A stretch of DNA of 64,000 nt, from the NCBI RefSeq assembly GCF_934725225.1, contig NZ_CAKVAM010000001.1:496001-560000 (forward strand), read 5' to 3'. This DNA is from an uncultured Treponema sp. Its GTDB lineage: Bacteria; Spirochaetota; Spirochaetia; Treponematales; Treponemataceae. Position 1 is the stretch's first letter, and every line of letters starts with the position of its first letter. The notes beneath the pieces are model-generated. The model saw only the letters and a program-made list of their open reading frames with translations. It ran no database searches and was not told where the DNA came from. The translations under genes and the position numbers were made by a program. This document shows, one piece after another, positions 24,187-33,182 of this stretch.

Positions 24187-26004
24187 TTAATTGGAATTTG
24201 GAAAAAATTTTTTATATAGATTTATTGATTTTAAAAGTTCCGTGTAAATCAAATTTGAATAGCGTATGCTGTAAAGTTTTTTTTCTGCTTCAGAATTGTT
24301 GGGAATTTTTTCTGAAAGAGAATCAAGCTGTCTTTGTGTTGGAAATACAAGGGCTGCGGCATCCTTTGCGGAAGACGATGAAATTTTTTGATCTATTTCA
24401 TTGAGCTTGCTAAAAACTTCTGGAATTGAAAGAGGCGAGCGGAGTGCTTTGCTGCAAAGATTGATTCCTCTTTTTGCAAGGGACTCAAGAAGTTTTAAGT
24501 TTTCACCGAACTGATTTTTTTGCTGTTCAAAAGAAATTTCTTTTGGCTTTGATAATTTTTTCTTATTTTCTTGAGCCTTTTCAAAAAATATTTTTCGTTT
24601 ATCTTTTATAACAGGTTTTAAAAGAAATTCTTCCAAACTGAATTTTTCTATTCCATTTATTGCAAGGCTTTCTGGCGTAAGTGAAAAAGTTTTTATTCCT
24701 TGAGTGGCTGCATTTGTGCAATTCTTTTCAAACCACCATGAAAAAAGCTGCATTTTTTTATCTGTTAGAATTTCATTTCCGTTGTAGTCTTTTGCATAAA
24801 ATGGAGCGGCAGAAAACAAAGTCTCAATATTTTTTGTTTCGGAAGTTTTTATACGGAAACTTTCACAATGAATTTTTTCTTCAAACTTTGAGCCTCTGAT
24901 GTGAGTTTCTTTATTTGGAAATCCTAAATCCATTCCGGCTAAATAAATTTCAGAAGTTCCGCACATTCTTGCAAAGTCCCAGGCTGTTGTTGTTACGCTT
25001 CCGCCGGCTGCAAGCAAACCTTTTTTATTAGTATTATTTTCAAAAAATTTTCCAATTGGAAACATTGAAGAAAAAAGAACAATTTCTTTGCACTGAAATC
25101 TAAACACAGAAGGATAAACTGCGATTTCTGTAACAAGAATGGATTCAGGCGATTTTAAAAATTCAAGATGGAGTGAACAGTAATATTGAGGATCGGCGAG
25201 GATTATAAAATCCGGCTCAATGTTAAATTCCAGGCACGAATGAAGAGCAGTGTCTACGCAGACAATTATTGCTCTGTCTTTTATTTCCTTCAAGTGCGGA
25301 AGAATTTTTTCTAAAGTCGGACCTGCTGCTATAATTACAAAAGGAATTCCACTTGCTTTATTTAAGAATTTATTTACTCCGTCAAGCTTTTCAATGTAAT
25401 CTAAATTTTTGCAACTGTTGCTCAGCCAAAGCCTTGAAAATTTTTCGAGAGTGTTTGTGTTGACTTCTTCCTTTTGTTTGTGCTGAAAAATTATATTTTC
25501 AACTGAATCAAAATATTCTTGGTTGTGCGCAGTGTGAGATTTGGTTTTAAAAATATGAGTTTTAGAATATGAGCAGTTTGAAATTAATGCGGCGGTTTGC
25601 TCGATGGAAGCTCCAATTATAAATATCAACTTTTTGTGCTCAAAAACTGGCGACCAATCTATTGCGTTTAATGCTGAAAAAAAAGCTGTAGTATCTTCTT
25701 CAATTATAATCAAAGTTGGCTCTGGAAATTTTTTTGCAAATTCTACAGGTCCGTAGCCTAAGCCGAATCCAAGAAAAATTGCAGTGTCTTTTTTTTCTGA
25801 GTCAAAACTGTTTACAAGGCTGTCAGCTTCTTTTTCAGGATTGTACTTTGAATGAAGCAAAAGATTTTTTCTTTTCGCAGTAAGGCTTCCGTTTTTTGCA
25901 GTTTCAAATTCAATTTCATTTGAAAACTTAACTTCCAGTGAATTTGAGAGTTCTGGAAAACGCTCTTTAAACAAAGAATAATTTTTATTCCAAATCGAGT
26001 TCAA
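24187..26004 (-). CDS. DUF115/MAF family protein, motility-associated glycosyltransferase-like
   Basis: The 605-residue protein has the DUF115 core at about residues 215-400: PFVIIAAGPTLEKILPHLKE, AIIVCVDTALHSCLEFNIEPDFIILADPQYY, then AGGSVTTTAWDFARMCGTSEIYLAGMDLGF. MAF proteins of this type add nonulosonic acid sugars to flagellins in other bacteria; some DUF115 relatives are pterin pyrophosphokinases. A flagellin-glycosylation role fits a spirochaete but is inferred. The N-terminal part has a nucleotide-type FLGFGLGYG loop. The start overlaps the end of the PBP gene by 20 bases, so they are co-translated with lepB upstream. Confidence 0.8.
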   Translation of the reverse strand: MNSIWNKNYSLFKERFPELSNSLEVKFSNEIEFETAKNGSLTAKRKNLLLHSKYNPEKEADSLVNSFDSEKKDTAIFLGFGLGYGPVEFAKKFPEPTLIIIEEDTTAFFSALNAIDWSPVFEHKKLIFIIGASIEQTAALISNCSYSKTHIFKTKSHTAHNQEYFDSVENIIFQHKQKEEVNTNTLEKFSRLWLSNSCKNLDYIEKLDGVNKFLNKASGIPFVIIAAGPTLEKILPHLKEIKDRAIIVCVDTALHSCLEFNIEPDFIILADPQYYCSLHLEFLKSPESILVTEIAVYPSVFRFQCKEIVLFSSMFPIGKFFENNTNKKGLLAAGGSVTTTAWDFARMCGTSEIYLAGMDLGFPNKETHIRGSKFEEKIHCESFRIKTSETKNIETLFSAAPFYAKDYNGNEILTDKKMQLFSWWFEKNCTNAATQGIKTFSLTPESLAINGIEKFSLEEFLLKPVIKDKRKIFFEKAQENKKKLSKPKEISFEQQKNQFGENLKLLESLAKRGINLCSKALRSPLSIPEVFSKLNEIDQKISSSSAKDAAALVFPTQRQLDSLSEKIPNNSEAEKKLYSIRYSNLIYTELLKSINLYKKFFPNSN

Positions 26005-27859
26005 TAGTCATATTCTCCGTAATTGGTGTTCCGGGCTCTGGAGTTTGAGCGGCAACCCAGCCTTCGCCTTTTATTACAAAGTTCAAGTCATCTCTTGCTA
26101 AAAGCGGAAGCAAATCTCTTTTTGGTCGTCCTGTAAAATCCGGCACAACTTTTCCAATTGAAAGAGGCAAATTTTCTTTTATTGTGATTCTGCCTGAATG
26201 CTCAAGGCTTGCGGCTCCTTCACGGTTGATTCCAAGGTGATCGATTATTTCATCGGCGGCTTTTGCAATTACCGGTGCTACAATTCTTCCGGCGTAAGTT
26301 TCGCCTTTTGCTTTTTCAATAACGATGTACAAAACAATCTGCGGATTTTCAATTGGAAAAATCGCCATGCAGTTTGAAAGAAAATCTGTGTTGCTATATC
26401 CGCCGTTTACGGTATCTGCCATTTGTGCAGTTCCGGTTTTTACACCGATTGAAATGTCTCTTAACGAAGCTCTTGTTCCTGTTCCGCTTTTTGCGGTTGT
26501 TTCCATGCAGCTTAAAAGATAGTCCGCAGTCGAACTTTTTAAAACACGGTTTCCGTAAGTCGGTTCATGTTCATATTCAGTTTTTCCGTCGATGTCCGCT
26601 ATTTTTTTTATAAACGTCAGTTTTATTTGAACGCCTTTGTTTGCAAGAACAGTTGCAGCTTGAACCATTTGCAGCGCGCTCACACTTATTTCCTGGCCAA
26701 TTGACATCGTGGGTTTGCTTCGTGCAGACCAGTATCTGTCATTTTGATTTTTTACAGAACCTCTTGTTTCGGACGGAAGTTCAACGCCAGTTCTTTCTCC
26801 AAATCCAAACCGCCTGATGTAAGACAAAAATTCTTCCGTTGTTATTTTTTCGCTCATCTGTGCCAGCGCATCGTTGCATGAATATTTCAGTGCGCTTCTT
26901 GCGTTAAGCCAGCCATGATGGTCGAGACAAGTTATCTTGATTGTTTCTCCTGCGGAAGTCCGCCTTTGATAAATTCCGTCGCACAAAAAACTGTCATCGG
27001 CAGTAATTGATTTTGAATCAAGAAATGATGCAACTGAAAAAATTTTAAATACGCTTCCCGGCTCGTAAGCTGTAACAGATGCCCTGTCTGTCATTTCCTG
27101 CGTTGAAGCGGAAGTGTATTCATTTAAATTTGCAGATGGCAAACTTATGTATGAAAGTATTTCTCCGTTTTTTGCATCAGCGGCAATCAGCATCAAACTT
27201 TCAGCCTGAGTTTCTTCCATTGATTGCTTTGCAATTTTTTCAAGCTTATACTGAAGTCCAGAGTCAATTGTTAAGTAAACATTGCTTCCGTGGATTGTTC
27301 CAGTTGCGTCAGGATTCGGCTCTGGGGAAAGAATGTTTTGCTTGGAATATTCAATTCCGCTCAGTCCTGTTCCGTCATCGCCCATGTAGCCAATTAGCTG
27401 GCTTGCTAAAGAATTTTCAGGATAAAGACGACCGGGAATTTTATCAAAGCGGGTGAAATTATAGTAATTATTTTCATCAATTATTTTTATAAGCTCGTCG
27501 TATTGTTCTTGGGAAATTTTTTTCTTGATGTAAATGAAATTTGCATTTTTAGCATTTTGAATTTTTTGCGTTATTTCCTGTATTCCCATGTTTAATGGTT
27601 CGCAAACTTTTTCGGCAAATTCATCTGGAGCTTTTATGAGTTTTGGAGTTACAACGAAATGATAAAAATTTGTCTGGACTGCAAGCGGCTTTCCGTTTCT
27701 GTCTGTAATTGAACCGCGCTCAATTGTTACTGGAGCTGTAATTGTTTTTTTCTGCGGATAAAAAGCCAGCTTTACAAATTTCACATAAACATAAACCAGC
27801 CCGACTGCGCATATAAAAAAAATAAATCCAATCCGGAATTTATTAAAAAAAACACTCAT
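25985..27859 (-). CDS. ftsI: Class B penicillin-binding protein (FtsI/PBP2-type transpeptidase)
   Basis: A septal-type D,D-transpeptidase that cross-links peptidoglycan. One N-terminal membrane anchor (about residues 9-30) is followed by the dimerisation region ERGSITDRNGKPLAVQ. The transpeptidase domain has all three motifs: SVFK in YEPGSVFKIF, SCN in LKYSCNDALA and KTGT in GVKTGTAQM. A C-terminal PASTA-like domain (PLSIGKVVPDFTGRPKRDLL ... EPGTPITENM) fits FtsI/SpoVD rather than elongation PBP2. No cell-division neighbours (mraW, mur genes) are present. It overlaps lepB by four bases and the DUF115 gene by 20. Confidence 0.93.
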   Translation of the reverse strand: MSVFFNKFRIGFIFFICAVGLVYVYVKFVKLAFYPQKKTITAPVTIERGSITDRNGKPLAVQTNFYHFVVTPKLIKAPDEFAEKVCEPLNMGIQEITQKIQNAKNANFIYIKKKISQEQYDELIKIIDENNYYNFTRFDKIPGRLYPENSLASQLIGYMGDDGTGLSGIEYSKQNILSPEPNPDATGTIHGSNVYLTIDSGLQYKLEKIAKQSMEETQAESLMLIAADAKNGEILSYISLPSANLNEYTSASTQEMTDRASVTAYEPGSVFKIFSVASFLDSKSITADDSFLCDGIYQRRTSAGETIKITCLDHHGWLNARSALKYSCNDALAQMSEKITTEEFLSYIRRFGFGERTGVELPSETRGSVKNQNDRYWSARSKPTMSIGQEISVSALQMVQAATVLANKGVQIKLTFIKKIADIDGKTEYEHEPTYGNRVLKSSTADYLLSCMETTAKSGTGTRASLRDISIGVKTGTAQMADTVNGGYSNTDFLSNCMAIFPIENPQIVLYIVIEKAKGETYAGRIVAPVIAKAADEIIDHLGINREGAASLEHSGRITIKENLPLSIGKVVPDFTGRPKRDLLPLLARDDLNFVIKGEGWVAAQTPEPGTPITENMTIELDLE

Positions 27860-28377
27860 TTAAAAATCACCTTGCCCAAAATATTTTTCTGAGCCACAAA
27901 GCCGTAAGTTCTTGAGTCAATTGAGTTTTCAAAATTATCTCCTATTGCAAGAATCATTCCTCGTGGAACACAAGGGCTGTTTTTTATCAGATTATACTGA
28001 AGTTCTGTAAGCGAGTAATTTTTTTCTCCTACGTGCAAAGTATATCCTGAATCTGATGAATATTCTAGGGATTCGCCTTCTGTGGCAACACACCTTTTTA
28101 CAACGAGATTGTTTTTATAAAAATAAATTACAATGTCGCCAGTTTTTGCATTGTTCCATCTGAGTAAAGTTGAATTGTCGAATGGATTTACGATTCCGTA
28201 TGAAAGTTTGCAGACTAAAATTTTTTCGTTGTCGTGAATTGCAGGTTCCATTGAAATTCCTTGCACTGAAAGAATGTCAAATGCAAAAATTTTTATTACA
28301 GAGCCTATAAAAATTCCTGCGAATATATATTTCCAAAAATTTGATTCTGACGATTTATTTTTCATTACTATATTCAT
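27856..28377 (-). CDS. lepB: Signal peptidase I
   Basis: The enzyme cuts signal peptides from exported proteins at the membrane. A single N-terminal membrane segment (WKYIFAGIFIGSVIKIFAF) precedes the catalytic Ser in VQGISMEPAI and the Lys in NNLVVKRCVATEGE; the later box is AIGDNFENSIDSRTYG. At about 173 residues it is a compact, single-anchor form. The start is uncertain (28383 TTG, 28377 ATG or 28365 ATG) because no ribosome binding site is visible. It is divergent from the LysM-M23 gene, the two starts being only about 50 bases apart. Confidence 0.92.
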   Translation of the reverse strand: MNIVMKNKSSESNFWKYIFAGIFIGSVIKIFAFDILSVQGISMEPAIHDNEKILVCKLSYGIVNPFDNSTLLRWNNAKTGDIVIYFYKNNLVVKRCVATEGESLEYSSDSGYTLHVGEKNYSLTELQYNLIKNSPCVPRGMILAIGDNFENSIDSRTYGFVAQKNILGKVIFK

Positions 28378-28425
28378 CGTCAATAATTGCTAATATCAAA
28401 AACTTTTTTTGTCGATATTGAAAAT

Positions 28426-29634
28426 ATGGAAATAATAAATTGCTTGGAATCTTCTGGTTTTAGAAAAAATACTACACACTTGATTCGACACAATGTTTTG
28501 CGCGGCTCTCGTGCTTCTGCAAAAACTGTTTATAGAACACGAAATGTTTTTAGCGCAAATTCAGTTAGAGCTGATTTTAATATTTTTTCATTTATTCAGA
28601 ATCTTCGCGGGCAAATTGGAGTTGCAGGAAAGCGGATAAAAATTGCTTCACGATTTGCTTGGCTTGTTCCAGTTGTGCTTTTGTGCATGGCTTCACCTTT
28701 TTTTGTTTCCAAGTTTATTTCCTTTTCTGAAAGCTTTGCAAAAAATATAAATTTAAATCCTGTTTCAATGGATGAGTTTCAGGTTCTTGACAATGCGATG
28801 AGCGAATTTGCTTTTGACCGAACTTCATATTTTGACAGCGAGGGAAATATTTTTTCAGAAGACGGAACTAAAGTTGAAGCAAATTCTGTCCTTTTAAAGC
28901 AGCCTGTTGTTTTTCAGAATTACACAGTAAAGCCGGGCGACACGATAAGCGGAATTAGTTCAAAGTTTGGACTTTCAAATATTTCAACATTGATTGCTGT
29001 AAACAATATTGGAAACGTCCGCTCAATTTATGCAGGGCAAAAACTTTCAGTTCCTTCTGTGGACGGTCTTGTTCATTCGGTTTTAAAAAATGAAACGCTT
29101 GATTCTATTTCAAAAAAATATTCTGTTGGTGTTTCTGATTTGCTTGACATAAATGATTTGTCATCTGAAAAATTGCAGGAAGGACAGAAAATTTTTATTC
29201 CGGGCGCAAGGCTCGACAGCAATTCTTTGCGGAAGGCAATGGGCGAGCTTTTTGCAAATCCGCTGAAAATAAAATACAGGCTCACTTCAAGATTTGGTTC
29301 GCGCGCTGATCCGTTTACTGGCGTTGCTTCGCATCACACTGGAATCGACATGGCTTGTCCTACAGGAACTCCAATTTATGCTTCCATGAGCGGAAAAATT
29401 GCATATACAGGATTTTCTTCTGTCTTTGGAAATTATGTGATTATAAATCATTATGACGGTTACCAGACTTTGTATGCGCACATGAGCAAAATCATTGCGA
29501 AAAAAGGCGACGTGGTTGGTCAGGGCGCAAAGATTGGACTTGTTGGAAACACTGGATATTCTACTGGTCCGCATCTTCATTTTACAGTTTATAAAAATTC
29601 AAAGCTTGTAGATCCGCTTACAGTTTTAAAATAA
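28426..29634 (+). CDS. LysM-containing M23 peptidase
   Basis: A cell-wall endopeptidase of the LytM/M23 type. A membrane segment (about residues 73-95) anchors it. Two LysM modules follow (YTVKPGDTISGISSKFGLS and HSVLKNETLDSISKKYSVG), then a complete peptidase domain with zinc ligands HHTGIDM (HxxxD) and HLHF, and the strand YQTLYAHMS. Unlike the M23-like protein at 4644-5507, this copy should be active. The ATG at 28426 is preferred; an upstream TTG at 28387 would add 13 residues. No ribosome binding site is evident. Stop to next start is 18 bases. Confidence 0.9.
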   Translation: MEIINCLESSGFRKNTTHLIRHNVLRGSRASAKTVYRTRNVFSANSVRADFNIFSFIQNLRGQIGVAGKRIKIASRFAWLVPVVLLCMASPFFVSKFISFSESFAKNINLNPVSMDEFQVLDNAMSEFAFDRTSYFDSEGNIFSEDGTKVEANSVLLKQPVVFQNYTVKPGDTISGISSKFGLSNISTLIAVNNIGNVRSIYAGQKLSVPSVDGLVHSVLKNETLDSISKKYSVGVSDLLDINDLSSEKLQEGQKIFIPGARLDSNSLRKAMGELFANPLKIKYRLTSRFGSRADPFTGVASHHTGIDMACPTGTPIYASMSGKIAYTGFSSVFGNYVIINHYDGYQTLYAHMSKIIAKKGDVVGQGAKIGLVGNTGYSTGPHLHFTVYKNSKLVDPLTVLK

Positions 29635-29652
29635 ATTTTAGAGGAAATTTAT

Positions 29653-31875
29653 ATGAACAGAAATTTCAAGTTTCGTAGTTTTACTTTTATAGTTTTCTTT
29701 GCATTCATTTTTCCAGTTTTTTCTCAGATTGAATTTGGCAGTCTGGATTTAAACAAAGACGATTTTCTTATATTTTCCGCTGAACAAAATATTCCGGGGA
29801 CACTTTCTTACAAGTCGCTTTTTTTCACTCAGCTTGATGAACAGAAATTAAAAAAAGAACCTGTGATTTTGACTTGCTTCCCGGAAAAAATGGAGCTGCT
29901 CAACGAAAATAAAATTCTTCAGATTAGAAACAGATACGGAACTGCAAAATATTCTGTTGAAGATAAAAATTTAAAATGGACTTCTCTTGCTTTTGGAATT
30001 CCAGAAAACTACAGCCGTGCGAATTTAATTTCTGCAAGTCCAGATGGAAATTATTTTTGCTATGTAAAGAAAACAAAAAATACAACTGGAAAACTTTTTG
30101 TTGTTGACTGCAAAACTCAGGAAGAAAAAGTTCTCCTTGAAAAAACTCCGTTCAGCTATAAAAACATAAATGCAAAATGGTCGCCAGACAGCAAGTTTCT
30201 TCTTTATGAAAAAGACGGCTGTGTATATTTTATAACTCCAAGCGAACTTTTCAAAAAAATAAATTTGCCTGAAAGCTATAGAAAAATTGGAAACGGCACA
30301 ATCGACAATGTTCAGTGGACGCAAAATGGAAATATAATTTACATTTCAAATGACCTTGTTTTTTTAATTGAAGAAAATGAACTTTACACAAGAGGTCTTT
30401 ACGCGGCTCTTATTGGAAGCGGAAAAATTATCGGGCGAATTCCAAATGCGTTTAATCCGCTGAAAGATAAATTCTGGACAAATGAAGACGGAACAAAGTT
30501 TGCGGTAGTTTCAAGCAAAAATACTCTTTACATTTATTCTGCCACGGAAAATGAGGAACTTAGTTATTTAAAGCCGGAAGGTGTTTTTCCTTTTTCAGAA
30601 ATAGACGGAAGCAGTTATGATTTTAAAATTTTCTGGAGCGGAACTTCTTCTCCAGTTTTGTGGTGCGATTCTTTTTCTTTTGAAAATCCAAAGAGAGTCA
30701 GCTATGCTTATTCTGTAAAAGAAAAAATGGAGCTTTTGTTTAAAGCTGAAAATTCCATTTCTCCAGTTGTTTCACCGGATAGAAAAAAAATTGCTTATAC
30801 AGATGCCGGAAAGTTTTTTGTGTATGATATTTCCGCGCAAAAAAATATTTTGTCAAAGCCAGCGGAAAAAATTGTTTCAGCTGCTTGGAATGGAAATTTT
30901 TCAATTTATATTGGCGGAGAAGAAACTGTAAAACTTGTAAATTTCCGTGGAGACGAAAAACTTCTTTTCTTGTCTTCTGCTTGCCAGCCATGCTGGAGCA
31001 ACGGAAAAATTTTGTGCAAGTCTGAAATTTCAAAAGAAGTATTTGTTTATGAAGCGGACAAAAATACTTGGAGAACAACTTTGCCGTCTTCCACAGAAAA
31101 TTTTTCATGGCTAGAAAAAAACGGAAGGTACAGAGTCTTTCTTGGTTCTTCAGTGAATTCAAAATTTTCAAATTCAATTTATGTAAGATCTCTTTCTGGA
31201 AAAACAAAAACATATTCTGTTTACAAAGAAACTGAAAAATATTCAGAGCCTCTAAAAAAAGCTTCTCTTGTTTTTGACGCATTGAAAAATTCAGAAGGGC
31301 TTGCGGAAGTTCTTTATACGCTTGATGATTTTAGAGTAAAAGGAACATTTTTCTTGAACGGAGAATTTATCCGGCGTTATCCTCACAAAGCAAAACAGAT
31401 TGCATTTTCTGGAAACGAATGCGCTTCAATGTTTTTTAGCTGCGCCGATTTGCTTGAAAATAATTTTATAGTTGACAAGGATTTTATTCAGCGTGGCCTT
31501 GCAAGAAATGAAGATGAATTTTTTACTGCGACAGGAAAAGAACTTTCGCTTTATTGGCACGCTCCGTTTTATCATTCAAATCAGCTTATGAAAAATGCCG
31601 GCACGGAAGCAGGTTATAATTATGTTGAAGCCTTTAACAAATTCAACGACAGAATTACATTTGAAGAAAGCAAAGAAAACGGCAAGGAATATTTGGATGC
31701 AAGTTCGCTTGTTGATTCATTTGCTGAAAATCTTTATGACGGAATTGTGATTCCAGTTTCAATTGGAACTATGGACGGAACTCGCCGCGATTATCTTTAT
31801 GAAAAACTGGATTTGCTGATTTCTTCAATTTTAGAAAACGGATACGAAATTGTTTCTTTGAAAGATTTGCATTAA
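29653..31875 (+). CDS. Secreted propeller protein with degenerate polysaccharide deacetylase domain
   Basis: A signal peptide (residues 1-25, ending VFSQ) precedes a long region of propeller-like blades (SPDGNYFCYVKKTKN, SPDSKFLLYEKDG, SPDRKKIAYTDAGK) and a C-terminal NodB-like domain (about residues 535-740) with VKGTFFLNGEFIRRYPHKAKQIA and LYWHAPFYHS. NodB motif 1 (TFDDG) reads VFDALK, and the HxxxH metal motif is missing (GNECASMFF). Deacetylase activity is therefore unlikely; a binding role in the envelope is more plausible. GAGG lies ahead of the ATG. It is in one operon with the LysM peptidase. Confidence 0.75.
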   Translation: MNRNFKFRSFTFIVFFAFIFPVFSQIEFGSLDLNKDDFLIFSAEQNIPGTLSYKSLFFTQLDEQKLKKEPVILTCFPEKMELLNENKILQIRNRYGTAKYSVEDKNLKWTSLAFGIPENYSRANLISASPDGNYFCYVKKTKNTTGKLFVVDCKTQEEKVLLEKTPFSYKNINAKWSPDSKFLLYEKDGCVYFITPSELFKKINLPESYRKIGNGTIDNVQWTQNGNIIYISNDLVFLIEENELYTRGLYAALIGSGKIIGRIPNAFNPLKDKFWTNEDGTKFAVVSSKNTLYIYSATENEELSYLKPEGVFPFSEIDGSSYDFKIFWSGTSSPVLWCDSFSFENPKRVSYAYSVKEKMELLFKAENSISPVVSPDRKKIAYTDAGKFFVYDISAQKNILSKPAEKIVSAAWNGNFSIYIGGEETVKLVNFRGDEKLLFLSSACQPCWSNGKILCKSEISKEVFVYEADKNTWRTTLPSSTENFSWLEKNGRYRVFLGSSVNSKFSNSIYVRSLSGKTKTYSVYKETEKYSEPLKKASLVFDALKNSEGLAEVLYTLDDFRVKGTFFLNGEFIRRYPHKAKQIAFSGNECASMFFSCADLLENNFIVDKDFIQRGLARNEDEFFTATGKELSLYWHAPFYHSNQLMKNAGTEAGYNYVEAFNKFNDRITFEESKENGKEYLDASSLVDSFAENLYDGIVIPVSIGTMDGTRRDYLYEKLDLLISSILENGYEIVSLKDLH

Positions 31876-31913
31876 ATTTTTATCTGCATTTCTTGCGCTT
31901 TGAAAATGCCTAT

Positions 31914-31942
31914 TTGACTAAATGTTTTCAATAACGTAAAGT
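31914..31942 (+). promoter_or_regulatory. Promoter of the pentapeptide-repeat gene, probably leaderless
   Basis: TTGACT at 31914-31919 and TAAAGT at 31937-31942 are 17 bases apart. The expected start of transcription coincides with the ATG at 31948, and no ribosome binding site precedes it. Confidence 0.5.
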
Positions 31943-31947
31943 TAAGT

Positions 31948-32616
31948 ATGTTTGTGACTAACAAATGCCAGTGCAAGGAATGTCAGAATCCTGCGCTTTC
32001 TGTAATCCGCGACAATGAAATTATTCCGCATGAGCCGGGTTTTTGCTTTGAGCATACGGAAGATAAAATCGGTCATCTTACATCGCTTTTGAATTATATA
32101 AATTCGCATGAAAAAATTGTCGGGCTTTGTGCTTACGGAATATCCGTGAATGGCGTTGACCTTTCAGGAAAAAAATTTTACGGCTGCAATTTTCAGCATT
32201 CAACTTTTTCAAACATACATTCAACAGGTTTGAAATTTAAAATATGCACGCTTGATTTTTCAACATTTTCAGATTGCGATATGCTGAACAGCGACATTCA
32301 GTTTTCTTCTTTTTCCGGCTCGAAATTTATTCATGTGGTTTTTACAGGAAGCGATTTGGTGCACAACAATTACAACGGAATAACAGCTTACCAATGCAGC
32401 TTTGATGATTCGGATTTTTACAACAGCCGTTTTATACGCGCAATTCTTATGAACACATCAATGAAAAATTGCAATCTCAAAAAAGCGATATTTTACAATT
32501 CCGCAAGAGAGCACGTTTCATTTAAACTTTCAAATACGCGGGAAGCTTTAATCGATAGAAACAAAAGCGGCTTGATTGAAGATTTTTCAGAATCGGAAGG
32601 AGAAGATGAGCTATGA
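31948..32616 (+). CDS. Pentapeptide-repeat protein
   Basis: Residues 65-200 consist of pentapeptide-type repeats with the A(D/N)LxX rhythm in a degenerate form: VDLSGKKFYGCNFQHSTFSN, FSTFSDCDMLNSDIQF, SFSGSKFIHVVFTGSDL, SFDDSDFYNSRF, MKNCNLKKAIFYN. These fold as a four-sided beta-helix. The N-terminus has a cysteine set (CQCKEC, CFEH) that may bind zinc. The molecular role is unknown; relatives include DNA-mimic proteins that protect gyrase. It overlaps the following hydrolase gene by four bases (ATGA), so the two are translationally coupled. Confidence 0.85.
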   Translation: MFVTNKCQCKECQNPALSVIRDNEIIPHEPGFCFEHTEDKIGHLTSLLNYINSHEKIVGLCAYGISVNGVDLSGKKFYGCNFQHSTFSNIHSTGLKFKICTLDFSTFSDCDMLNSDIQFSSFSGSKFIHVVFTGSDLVHNNYNGITAYQCSFDDSDFYNSRFIRAILMNTSMKNCNLKKAIFYNSAREHVSFKLSNTREALIDRNKSGLIEDFSESEGEDEL

Positions 32617-33179
32617 AAATTTATTTCCATTTGTGCATAGACGGATTTACAAACAGCTACACGATTTTAAATGACAGTCCCGATGTAAAAGAAGCGATTA
32701 TTGTTGACCCTGGAAAAATCGACATGGAAACAATAAATTTAATTGAAGAAGGCGGATACAAATTGTCTGCGGTTTTGATTACGCACAAGCACACTCACCA
32801 CATACAAGGTCTTAGGACGCTTAAAAAAATTTATACTCCTGTAGTGTATGCGGCTGATGCTGGAATTTACGGAATGGACTGCTCGATTTTGAATGGAGAT
32901 GGAATTGTAAAGATTGCAGGTTTCAATGTTGAATTTTTTTCTGTGCCGGGACATTCTCCAGACAGCATGGTTTATAAAATTGAAGATGTGATTTTTACAG
33001 GCGACACTTTGATTTCTGGCGTAACAGGAAGCACTTTGAGCCAGTATTCACATAAACTGCTTTGCAAGAAAATCAAGGATAAAATTTTTTCACTTCCTAA
33101 CAGAACTGTTGTTTTTCCCGGACACGGCTCTCCAAGCACTATTGAAAGTGAAAAGCAATTTAACATTGATTTAATTTAA
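32613..33179 (+). CDS. Metallo-beta-lactamase-fold hydrolase, glyoxalase II-like
   Basis: A 188-residue MBL-fold protein. The metal motif reads THKHTHHIQGL where THxHxDH is expected, so the Asp is replaced by His. Other ligand positions are kept: GHSPDSM, FTGDTLISG with its Asp, and FPGHGSPS. The family hydrolyses thioesters or related bonds with two metal ions; the altered Asp may reduce the site to one metal. The substrate cannot be told. The start overlaps the pentapeptide gene by four bases with GGAG upstream. It is convergent with the lipoprotein gene, whose stop is only four bases away. Confidence 0.85.
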   Translation: MKIYFHLCIDGFTNSYTILNDSPDVKEAIIVDPGKIDMETINLIEEGGYKLSAVLITHKHTHHIQGLRTLKKIYTPVVYAADAGIYGMDCSILNGDGIVKIAGFNVEFFSVPGHSPDSMVYKIEDVIFTGDTLISGVTGSTLSQYSHKLLCKKIKDKIFSLPNRTVVFPGHGSPSTIESEKQFNIDLI

Positions 33180-33182
33180 AAA